In this document: positions 47,835-58,289 of the stretch, in pieces
Numbering within the stretch: the first letter of the stretch is position 1
Layout: each line of letters starts with the position of its first letter
Origin: Anaeramoeba flamelloides
Taxonomy: Eukaryota > Metamonada > Anaeramoebidae
Assembly: GCA_027625915.1 (NCBI GenBank)
Contig: JANTQA010000032.1
Coordinates: 1,612,001 to 1,676,000 of the forward strand
Direction of reading: 5' to 3'
DNA: 64,000 nt
Notes under the pieces: generated by a model
Seen by the model: only the letters and a program-made list of their open reading frames with translations
Told to the model about the DNA's origin: nothing
Database searches by the model: none
Made by a program: the position numbers and the translations under genes

Positions 47835-47970
47835 AATTCGGGTACCCAGTGCCCCCACTCTGAGAGTCGTAGAATATCAATTATTAATCACGGGATTGTG
47901 CAATTTGTATCTATAATAGATAAACTTTTTATCGGGTTTTTACTCCCCGTGTGTATTCAGGACGTGGATG
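47835..47970. other. GC-richer patch of unknown nature
   Basis: A block with CGGGTACCCAGTGCCCCCAC, CTCTGAGAG and later CACGGGATT...ACTCCCCGTG stands out from the AT-rich surroundings. CACGGG and CCCCGTG could pair. It does not match a tRNA, 5S rRNA or spliceosomal RNA that I can recognise. Confidence 0.3.
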
Positions 47971-50900
47971 GTTTCTATTTGGTCATGAAAATGATAAATT
48001 TATTTTTTATATATATTTTAATTATTTTTCTTCTTCTCTTTTTTTTTATTTGATGATTTTTCTGTAATTACTCCTTTCTATAAATAAATAAATAAATTTG
48101 TATCATATATTAGTATAAATATATTTGCAGTTAAATGATCTTATTGTCAAGAATTTTATTTTTTTAAAGAAAGTAGAAATTTTTTTACTAGAAGTTCCAA
48201 TTAAAGTGGCTAAAAAATTTTTTATTAACATTATTTTTTTATTTTTGAAAATTTTAGAGTTTGTTCATGTATTCCTTTTATAAATCCTAATTCTAATACA
48301 AAGTATATTATTTCTCTTATTTCTAAGCAATCGAAGTTTGGTTAGTTCTTAAAAATAGGTCAATGGTTCATTCTTGGCTAGAAGATTTGAGTAAAATGTG
48401 TTTATATTTAAACAGTTATTATATTAAAAAGGGGGGATACCCAAAAGTATTACTGTTTATGAAAAAAACACAATTTTGTTAAAAAAAATGAAAAGTTATG
48501 AATTCATTTTATATATTTGAAGATTCCACAATTATTATATATAAAAACCCTAAGGGTCTAGACATGTAACTTGGATTTACTTCATGGTCGGGGGGGTAAA
48601 TTGACATCATAAAATACTATCGATAAATTGGTTTTTTTTAATATGCAAAATTTAAATAATAAAAAAAAAAAATTCTGAGGCATCATTTTCAAAAAATTGA
48701 ATCTTAAAAAAGTTTAAAAGGAATCTTAATTCCAAAAATTCAAATTTAAAAAAAAAAATACTTGTTTCTTTATTTTAAATGCCCAAAGTGTTAAATATCG
48801 TCGATTTAAAACAAATTGTTTTAAAAAAGTGTACAATAGGTATAATTAGATTTAACATAATTTTTGGGTATTTTGTAATAATCTATATTTAACCAAGTAG
48901 GGATTTAGTAATATTCTTGAGATAAAAATAACTCATTTGATCAATAAAAAAAAGAAAAGAATATTTGATGTCTCAAAAAGCACTTGGGTGTCATATCAAA
49001 AGTGGCATAGTTGTTTTCAGAATTATGAATTATGAAGATTCTAATTGGAAATTGAGTGTTGCTCGTAGGAGTACATTTCTTAAAATTTCCTCTTTTTTGA
49101 TTGTTGATTTTTTGGAGATCGATTGTCTACCATAGGTTGGTTGGTTTATGATTGGTATTGAGAACTCAAAAAAATTACTATTTTTTTTTTTTTTTCCTTC
49201 CAGAAAATAATTTTTAACTGTAATAACTCAAACTTTCAGAATTTTTTTTATTTTTTTAAATTATTTTTTTTTCCTATAGCTCCTCACCACTCAGAGAAAA
49301 AAATAACTGGCCTAATTTGACTACTGTTTCCAAAATGAGTAATAATTTTTTCTTCATGGTATGTGTTATAAATATCACACTATCTTGAAAAAAAGTAATT
49401 ACTTATTATTTCAAATTGGATCAAATAACGAAAAGATATTTTTCATCTTTGAAGTCTGAGCATTGACAATTCTGTCTATATATTGTGTCTCCAAATGTAA
49501 TATCTTTTTCAAAAAATTTTGGATTATTTATGAATAAAAGGATAAGGTTTTGATTGATGAGAACAACTTATCATACTATAATACTAAAACATTTTTAGAG
49601 TTATTTGGGGTTCGATTAGCAATACAGTTTACATTCAATTACAAAATACTTTAATTTTAGATACCCCTGTAAAAATAACTAATCTCAACAACAAAATTTT
49701 GATTTTAAAAACTTACTTGTATTTTTTGGCACACTATAAGTTCTTATATTAGACAAAAAAAATCTAAATAAGGTACAAAAAAATCAAAATAAGAACATAA
49801 AAAGATTGGCATAATAACTCACAATCACATTTTTTAACTCAAACACAATTCTAAAAAAAAATATTTTGTGTCTTCAAATTCACTAAATGGCCTTAAAAAA
49901 AATTATTTTATATTTCCTTAATTTGAGTGTTCATGAAAAAGTGGCTTAGAACTGTAGAAGGATTTAAATTTAATTGTAACACAAGATGTATTTAGACCTC
50001 TGGGTAGTAGAAGGGAATGAATACACCAGTCACAGAACTTTAAGAATCCAATATCTACTGTGATCAAAATAATACATTCCACAACAACTTGTATTCGTAA
50101 ATCAAAATATAAATCCATGATTTTTTTTTTCTTGGTCCAATGCAACATTTAATTTACTACTCAAATAGTATTACCTAAAGCCAAATCAATTTTGGAGGTT
50201 TACTCCTTGATATTTTAAATAAATTTAAAATAGGAATGTAAATAGTTGAAATTTGTTCCTAATTTTCTTACGATTTTTTGGATTTTTTTTTTTTTAAATG
50301 AGAAAAATTCCTTAAAATTAACTCGATTTTTTAATTGAAATTTCTTCTAATTTGTTCCTTTATTTTCAGAATTTCTTTTTAAATAAGAGAACTTTAAGAA
50401 TCCAACAACAGACTCAAGTGGGTTTATTGTTGGTTTCTTTGATTGGTTAATGTATGGGTCTTCTAAACAAAAAAACACGCTTTTTTATTTTGAAACACAC
50501 CTTACTTTTTTTTATGGATTACGACAAAAGTAATTTCACTTATTTTGTTGTTGGTTTTATTTTGATCAATTAATTGGAAAGTATTCCTGAAAAAAGAAAT
50601 AGGTGTTTTTCTTTGAGGTGTAACTTAAACCAAGACTAAGTCAGGTATTTTGACAAGATTAAAATTAAAAAAGAAGAATAATTAAATTAAAAAAAAGAGA
50701 AAAGAGAAAAGCCAAGATTACTTGAAATAGAAATAAATTTGAGAGTGTAAATTGCTAATCGACTTCATTTGAGATGATCACGTATTTTTTGAACATGAAA
50801 AGGCAAGACAAAAATAGGTTTGATGACAAGAGGCAAAAGAGGATTTCAAATCACAAAAAGTTTGAGTTGAAGGGCAAAAGTCAATTTTGTTCTGACTTAA

Positions 50901-51272
50901 TAAAAAATCGTACAGTTAAGATTTGAGAAAAATTCCAATAACAAACAAAATAGGTAACTTTAAAATGATTTCTCAAGACACTTTATGTGATTTTTAGAAT
51001 AATTACAAAATTGTTCAAAATTTTAAACAAAAAATAAAAATTAAGAACTTCTCGATTCAGTTAAGAAAAGGAAAACAAAAGTTCAAAAGACTCCAAACGA
51101 ATTCAAAAAAACAAGTTATTTGTTTAAAAAGAGAATTTTTAAGAAAAAATGGCAAACAAAACGGAACAAATTAGAAAAAGTTTTTAATAAATTCGTCAAT
51201 AATGTCTACCTTTCAAAAGGAATGGTTCTTAATCTCTAAAAAAAACTTTCTTACTTTAATGTTGTATTTTCG

Positions 51273-51305
<33 letters not shown>

Positions 51306-51627
51306 TTATTAGTAAAAATCTACAAAAATAATTGTTAAAAATAGTTGTAGAAGTAATATTTTTTTGTGAAAAATTAAAACTAAAAAAAAATAAAAGAAAT
51401 AAAGAAAAAAAATTCTATCTAAAAATAAAGAATGTATAAATAAAAAATGTATTAAAAAAAAAAATCTAATCTAAAAAGTGGGAAAAATTAAAATTTGATC
51501 AGCCAAACGAAACATCTTATGTGTTTCAAAAATGGAATGTAAAATTTTAAAAGTTGTATATAATTTACATCAAAAAGAAAAAATTTTTAGGAACAAAAAA
51601 GAAAAATCCAACAAAAGATAGGTTGGT

Positions 51628-52080
51628 CTAGTTAAAATTTCTTGGTCTGTTTTCTCTTTTTTGTATTGGGCTAAGGAGAACTTGGTAAACTTTGTTTTTC
51701 CAAAGTTGTATAGGTGTGATAGACATGAGAGCGTCAAAAAGCTTTCCGTCGTTTTGCTTGCAAGAAATAACAAATTCAATTTTTTTGTTATTCGATCCCT
51801 TCCTGTGTTTACAATTAAGCTTTTCTTTTAAAAAATCGCGTGTTTTCTTGTTTTGATAAATTGGCTGGGTTTCGGGGAAAATTGACATGATTGATGAGTT
51901 TCGATCATTTTTTGAACGCGAAAAACCAGTCAGTTTGAAAAAGCTTTCGTTTGCCTCAATTAAGCCAAATTTGTTTCGTTTGATTAAGATCATTGGTGTG
52001 TTGGTTCGATAAAAGATTTGAAAGTAGTCGTGTAAAAAAACTTGTCCAACTTTAATGCCTTTGTTGTTAGCTGATCCCAT
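51628..52080 (-). CDS. Small single-domain PAS protein
   Basis: A one-exon gene of 150 codons, ATG at 52,080 (MGSANNKGIKVGQVFLHDYF). Residues about 15-140 form one PAS domain: FQIFYRTNTPMILIKRN, then FGLIEANESFFKLTGFSRS with the NxxFxxLTG pattern, a middle part with IMSIFPETQP, and the closing strands KIEFVISCKQNDGKLFDALM and ITPIQLWKNKVYQVLLSPIQ. PAS domains bind small ligands or partners; no output domain is attached, so it may work by joining another protein. A Gly follows Met1, but Asn at position 6 makes myristoylation uncertain. No Cys typical of LOV domains (NCRFLQ) is seen. A poly-A/T run of about 26 bases lies just upstream (52,121-52,147). Confidence 0.85.
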   Translation of the reverse strand: MGSANNKGIKVGQVFLHDYFQIFYRTNTPMILIKRNKFGLIEANESFFKLTGFSRSKNDRNSSIMSIFPETQPIYQNKKTRDFLKEKLNCKHRKGSNNKKIEFVISCKQNDGKLFDALMSITPIQLWKNKVYQVLLSPIQKRENRPRNFN

Positions 52081-52777
52081 AATGGTTGAGTTTTGAAAAT
52101 TATAAAAATTTGTATTTTGGAAAAAAAAAAAAAAAAAAAAAAAAAAAGAAAGTCTATGAAATAAAGCAAAAAAAAAAAGTTTTTTATAAAAAATGAATTG
52201 TCAACAAATTTACTTTAAGAAAAAAATGTCTCAGGAATCTCTCAATTACGTCTCAAACCTTACGAATTCTTTGAAATATTTCGATTTTATTTCCAAAATC
52301 GATCGAAAGAAGAAATTAAGAATAAACTTCGAATAAAAAAGAAAGAAGCAATTCGGAAACAAAAGATCCAGTTTTTGTTCCTTTTAGAAATATTTGCAAA
52401 GTATTTCGATCAATTTTTCGTTTTCAGGTATTATTTTTGCAAAAATTTTAGACAATTTCCTTTTTACTTCCTTTTGAGATTTTTGGTGTCGCCAAACCTT
52501 TTTTCTTTGGCTTAACTGAAACTAAAACCAACCAAGATCGATATCAACTTTTACAGTTCTCATTTCTAAACAAAAGTTATTTTTTTTTCCATAAACAGAA
52601 AAAGATTTAAAAATGTCTCTCGATTCTATTAAGTTCCTTACTGTTCAAGAAATATTTCTAAACCTAGTTAAATAATTTCTTCAAGTCCATAAACTTAAGT
52701 AACTCCTTAAGTTTATTTATTATTAATCAAAAATTATAGCAAAATAAAATTTTCCAGAAAGTGACTGTAGACAAGAT

Positions 52778-53279
52778 TTAAGGACTATCTGAATTTTATG
52801 ATCTGTGAGCATTGAAATGCAAAGTAGTAAATAGATTAAGACCTTTAAAATATAGTGAATGGAGGGAAAGTCAAAATATTGCCAATTTTTAGCAATTTAA
52901 GATTTTGACTAAAATCATTTATGGATCCAAAAACTTTTCGAAAAATCCCAACAAAGCAAAGCAAAAATAAAAAGCTATTTTTTTTGATATTGGGAAAAAG
53001 TCACTCCACTTTCTTTTCAAATAAGTGGATACACTCACCACCAACTCTAACACACTTCAATATAAAGTGGAGTGACATTTTCCCAATATCATTTTGGAAG
53101 TCGAAAATTTTGAGTGAAAAATTTTGGATTTGGAAAGTAATTTTTTTTTGACTTCCTCAAAAAAACCTAAATTTTACATTTTAACAAGATCTATTAACTC
53201 AACATATTTTTGAGTTCATAATACGTGTTGTGGGTATAAAAGGAATAGCCACTGGGAATAAAATTCGAATAATCCTTAA
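52778..53279. mobile_element. TTAA-flanked foldback element K, copy 2
   Basis: The left end is TTAAGGACTATCTGAATTTT and the right end is AAATTCGAATAATCCTTAA. The order of blocks matches K1 (GAGCATTGAAATGC..., GGAAAGTCAAAATATTGCC, a CACTTTATATT-type centre), but the arms have diverged, so it is older than K1. It shares its right TTAA with element E3. Confidence 0.8.
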
Positions 53280-54914
53280 GGGAGTAAGTACCTTTTTCAA
53301 ATATTGAGTTCTATCATTTATACAAAACTGAATTCTTCAAATCATTTGTTTACACCAATATATTGATATTATAATAAATAATAGAAGTGTCAGATCTTCT
53401 AGTATAATATATTTCATATATCAACTTAAAAATGGAAATTAAAAAAAATGAAAAGGTTGATCAAAAAAAACAAAATACAAATCATTTATTTCTTGATCTT
53501 ATCTGCAACATTTGATATAATTACTTCTTCTTAATTTGATTTTGATTTTTAATTCTTCATGGAAATACTTTTGTTTGTAAAATTTTTGAGAAACAAATTA
53601 CTTTTTATTTCTAAAGAATTTCTAAAATGAATATAGAAATCCTATTTTCATTCAATTCATCTAAATCTATATATTATTTTAGAAAATAGGATTTTTATAT
53701 AAATAACTCTTCATAAAAAAAGATTTTAAAAGGAAAATTTTATTTGGTTTGATTTTATAATACTTTATTTTCTATTAAAATGAGAAACTAAAAATCAACT
53801 ATATAACAAAATAATTGACCAATCAAAAATCAAATTTTGCAAATAAATATTTCTATAAATAAAGTTATCTATTATAATAAAAAAATTACGTTTTTAATAT
53901 TCAGTTCTATGAACACGGTCTATTTGTTTTTCATCTAAATATACAGTCAGTTCCACTTTTAAGGTTCGTCCTTTTAACAAAATTTAAGGCACAAAAAAAT
54001 ATCAAATTAAGGCACAAAATTTAGAATTTTTGTTTTATACAAACAATTTTATTAGAATTTGAATTATGTGCCTTAATTTGAGAAATTTTTGGTACCTTAA
54101 ATTTCGTTGAAAGTTTGTTCCTTTAAAGTGGAACTGACTGTAAAATAAAACCAATTAAAAAAAAGTAAAAAAAATTGGGACTTTTATTATGAATTTTTGT
54201 TTGATTCTGATTTCCTATTGAATTTTTTTCTAAATTTCTATTTTATTTTGGGTTGAATATTCTGAAACTTTTTTTTTGATTCCGAGAATTTAGCCTTTTT
54301 ATTTTAATTTTTGAAATAGTATTCTTGAGATTGGTTCTCTTTGATAAAAATATTTGAAAAAAGAATTTTGAAAACAAATTTGTAAAAGAAGTTTTTGTGC
54401 AATAATAATAAATAATAATGTTTTGATAATTTCAAGGTTATAAAAGGTTTGGATGTATCCAAGTTACGAAGATAAAGAAAAAAAAAATTGAAAATATACT
54501 TTTATCATTTTTTTTTTTTTTTTCGTTTTTGATTTCAACAAATTTATTTAGAAAGGTAAACTTTCGTATTTGTCCTACTAAAAGAAAAAAATTGTTTTAA
54601 AGACATACACTTTCAGACCTATTTATTTGGTTAACTCTTTGATTAATTTCGCTCATTCGATAAAAACACCTTTCTTTATCTAAAACATAATTTAATATAA
54701 CCAAAAATTTTATCAAAAAACAATGTTCAAGAAATTGAAAAATAAAAGTTTCAACTCTGAATTAATTTGGGTTCAATTTATTTTGATAAATAGAGCAGTG
54801 AATGATGTTTTGGTTACAAAGTTTCAATATCTAGTGACACTCAAAAAAATATTTTTCACTAATTCTGATTCAATTAAAAATTTTCAAAATGGTAAAATGT
54901 ACTTACTTCCTTAA
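53276..54914 (+). mobile_element. TTAA-flanked element E, copy 3
   Basis: Ends are TTAAGGGAGTAAGTACCTTT and AAATGTACTTACTTCCTTAA, giving clean TTAA flanks at 53,276 and 54,911. The body matches E2 in order. It is 1,639 bp against 1,213 bp for E2; 199 bp of the difference is the nested element M. The frame at 54,723-54,914 runs into the TIR and is not a recognisable protein. Confidence 0.88.
53942..54142. mobile_element. Element M: 197 bp TA-flanked hairpin within E3
   Basis: TA-CAGTCAGTTCCACTTTTAAG at the left is mirrored by CTTTAAAGTGGAACTGACTG-TA at the right. The arms stay paired for about 85 bases (both contain AAATTTAAGG and AAATTAAGGCACA). The TA flanks and CAGT start fit a Tc1/mariner-type MITE. 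Confidence 0.9.
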
Positions 54915-55739
54915 AGATATTCAAATATCCGAAAAAAGAACTAATTTACAAACAATTAATTGCTTTGAGTTGAAAATTTAGCTTGTTTTAAAAAAGAAAT
55001 GTATTTTTGGGAGTTTTTTTTTTGATGTGTAAGATGGAATAAAATTGTATAAAACTTGAATGAAATTAATTACAAATATTATTAGTTTTTTTCATAAAAA
55101 AATATCAGTTTTTTTTTTTTTTTGTAACATAAACAATTTGATAAAATAGGCCCATACTGTCAATGAGAGCCGGGTCCAACTTCTATCCACCAAAACTTGA
55201 AACAAAATTAAAAATCATCCCCCATTTTTAAAAATAATTTGTTTTTTTCTATAAATTACGAAAATTCTAATATAATAACGATCTGTTTCTGATTCTTACT
55301 GGTGATTGAAATTCAATTTTACTTCACAAAAAAACCTTGAATTTATGTTGAGTTGTTTGGAAATCAAAATATTTCACTTACGGTTTTGTTTGCAAAATTT
55401 TAACATTTAATATAGATTTTTAAGATACGAATATCCATGATATTTTCTTCTTTCAAGTCTTTAGATAAATAGCTCAACTTTTAAATTTGTCTCAAGAGAC
55501 ATTTTTTTTCTCTAAATTTTTTTTTTTTTCACTATACCAGGATAATAGTTTATTAATGAGATCATCAAATTGTACCACTGTAGTAATCAAAATTCCGGAG
55601 GCCTTTGAACCATTATGTACTAATGTGATTTACCTTTGAGACAAGCAACACAATTTAAATTGATATGTTGAATTTTAAACCCTAATTCCATAAATTTTAT
55701 TTTTTTTGTGTTATGAATTTGGCAAATTTCTTATTAACA

Positions 55740-56150
55740 TTTGCAAAAAAAAATTAAACAAGTTTTTTGTTGGGAAGTTAATAGAAACTCAAAGCAAGAT
55801 GAGTTAATAAAAGAAAATATAAATGGTTAAAGCTGAAATGGAGAATTAATCACAATAAAAGTTTTTTTAAGACTGTACTTTGGTCTGATTTTTATTTGAT
55901 TGATCGATCATTTAAAAATTTATTGAAAAAATTGAATATTTGCGAGATATCCAACATAAAAAAATCAGTTTTGATAATAAAATAGATTTAAATTGTATTT
56001 TTTGGTTTGATTGAAAAGAATATAGTGTGTTATTGTTTGAAATAAATTGAATTCTTCTTTTAAATTTATTTTGCTTTTCGTTTTCAGGCTCTATTAATCC
56101 ACATTAAAAACATTCTGAACTTTTTTTACCAGTTAACTTTTTTCCTACAA
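55740..56150 (+). repeat. Repeat family H, copy 2
   Basis: This is a diverged match to 26,000-26,480; the best block is AATTCTTCTTTTAAATTTATT followed by TTTTCGTTTTCAGGCTCT. It has no defined ends. Confidence 0.5.
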
Positions 56151-56567
56151 GTAATAAATAGCATTTTATCATTATAATAAGAATTTTTTTTCTTATTAAC
56201 TTTTACAGTAAAATTTGATTATTGAGTGTTAAATTTAAATATGATATATACATGTATATCGTTACTTGCAAACAAAATACCAGTTTTTTCACTTGAAAAT
56301 ACTTTTTTGTAAAAGTTTTTTTCATGCAAAAGTTGGGATTTTGATGTTAAGGTACTATTTTTTATATATTTAACATCACATGTTATATGAATTGCTAAAG
56401 AATACTAAATTAATAATTTGTCTGTTAGTTTTTCTATTATCCAAATTGGAAAATTTATAAAGTTTAACTGTTAGTAATACCTAAAAAGTTATAATAAAAC
56501 ACCAAGTTATAATTTCAAACATTTGTGTCATTAATTGTCGATAGTGTCCATCTGGTGTTGTAGAGTT

Positions 56568-56745
56568 GTTAGTTTTTCTTGATATTTCTGTTTTTATTGT
56601 AAAATATACTAATTTTCCAAATAAATAGAAAAGTTAAGAAAACCTAAAGGATACATTTTTTTTTAATTTCTGAAAATAAAAAAAGAAAATTTTTTTAATT
56701 TTCTTTTAATTTCAATTTTTAAAAAAAAAACTAACAGTTGGCTTC
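56568..56745. repeat. Palindromic module P5
   Basis: A decayed member of class P. GTTAGTTTTTCTTGATATTT pairs with AAATAGAAAAGTTAAGAAAA, and a second palindrome runs from TTTTTTTTAATTTCTGAAA to a partner with AAAAAAAAAACTAAC. It is preceded by the spacer-like GTGTCCATCTGGTGTTGTAG (56,544-56,563). Confidence 0.7.
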
Positions 56746-58289
56746 CGGATTTCAAAATAATTTAGAAAAAACAAACATTTGACTCTATTTTTGTGAAAAA
56801 CTAAAAAAAAAACAAAACAAAACAGAAAAGAAATATAAATTCAAAAACATAAAAAATAATTTGAAATTATAAAAATTTACTAATTGGTTAAATCGATACT
56901 CTTTGTTAACATAAAAAAATAAAAAAATTTAAAATTATTAATTAGAATTTTTATTCAAACTGTTCAATAATAATAAATGAACGGAAAAGTGAAATATACA
57001 CGATTTGCATAATGATTAAAATCTCAAATAAATACAAATAAGCAATTACTACCATTAACCTGGAACAAGCTGAAATATTAGATAGAAAGTACTTTTTACA
57101 TAAAGTTGGTTTTAACATTCAAAAGTTAAATTCTCAAGAAAAAAAAAAAAAAAAACAGAAATTAACCTTAGATTCAAAGGTATTGATAAAAAAAAATCAT
57201 TATGTTTTAGTGTTTAGTTGTTTTCAAAATGTAAAGTTAATAAAAAGAGGAAGAAAAAAAAGGAGATAACAAGTTTTTCAAAGAACCATTCATAATGTGT
57301 ACTTTGCTGGGTTTGCAATTGAAAAGTCTTTAAAATTATAATTTTCCGATTGTGTTTCAGACACTTTAAAAAATAATTTCCATGGTGACAATTAATTATA
57401 GAATTCCAGTTTGATAGATAGTATTCATAGTTTTGAAATTTTGATAACAACACAAACCCAAATTTCACAACTAAAGATCAAGAAATGATAATTTGTCTTC
57501 ATTTGTTACTTGGACTGATGGGTGTATGTAATTTGTCAATCAAATAATACCAATTTTTAGCAGTTATTTTGATCCGATCTTAATATATTTTTCTTTGGTT
57601 TTTGATCACTATAAAAAATAAATTTATTTTAAAGATTAGTTTATAGATCAACAAAAGTTTTCGAACTATAAAATCCATCTTAACGAAATATACTTGATTT
57701 ATAATTACTTGGCCAATTCTGGAAAATTCTTTGCATTTAAAAAAAAATATGGTGTTTATAAAATAATGATCATTTTTTTCAAAAAAAGTAATTCTAAGAA
57801 CTTTATTGGTATAATTGACTTTTTTGTGGTAAAAGATCTTTTCTCGAAACGGTAAGTTATCCACAAAAACATTGATAGTTAAACGAAATAATTACATTGT
57901 TGTGTTTATATAAACTTTTGTATAAAAATTCCCATAATATACTGGATTGGTGAAAGTGATAGTTACTTTGATATTTATTTATTAATTATGGAGATATCAA
58001 AAACTATTGATTGAAAAAAAAAAATGAATAAATATAAAAAAAGTAAATCTGATTTTAAAGGAATGATTAAAAAAGTTATAAAAAATTGATTAAGGGGATG
58101 AGTCGTAATTTTAATTTCTTGGGTATCAAAAAAATAAAAAACCAAAAAAAAAAACAAAAAAAAATGTAAAATAATTTCAAATATTTCTGAATAATAATTC
58201 TACTGTTTAATTAATAATGATTTAAATATTTATTAAAAAAATTTTTTAATTAAAATAATGATAATTTTCAAAAAAGAAAAAAGGAAAAA

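Larger units (their letters stand above)
40988..51627. other. 10.6 kb gene-poor, repeat-rich region
   Basis: It contains repeat I2 (41,940-42,120), short elements N2 and N3, the 8-bp-TSD element L within N3, and repeat S2 (43,980-45,258). From 45,260 to 51,560 I recognise no gene: it is AT-rich with scattered poly-T/poly-A runs, one GC-richer patch at 47,835-47,970, and fragments near 49,440-49,650 that weakly recall element G. Frames at 47,387-47,656, 47,638-47,880 and 49,918-50,148 show no family features. Confidence 0.65.
52081..58289. other. Repeat-rich region without a supported gene
   Basis: It contains K2 (52,778-53,279), E3 (53,276-54,914) with nested M, diverged G-like sequence (about 55,380-55,650), H2 (55,740-56,150) and palindrome P5 (56,568-56,745). 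The stretch 56,750-58,289 is AT-rich; frames at 57,214-57,468 and 57,580-57,864 on the minus strand show no recognisable domain. Confidence 0.65.

Noticed and set aside
47387-47880. Hydrophobic frames on both strands
   Set aside because: Phe/Leu-rich translation of T-rich sequence, with no signal of selection or family match.
49918-50148. Minus-strand 76-codon frame with a less biased composition
   Set aside because: No motif, no neighbouring exon and no splice context; kept out for lack of support.
57214-57864. Two minus-strand frames of 84 and 94 codons
   Set aside because: No recognisable domain, alternative start codons and a biased composition; could be transposon remains.
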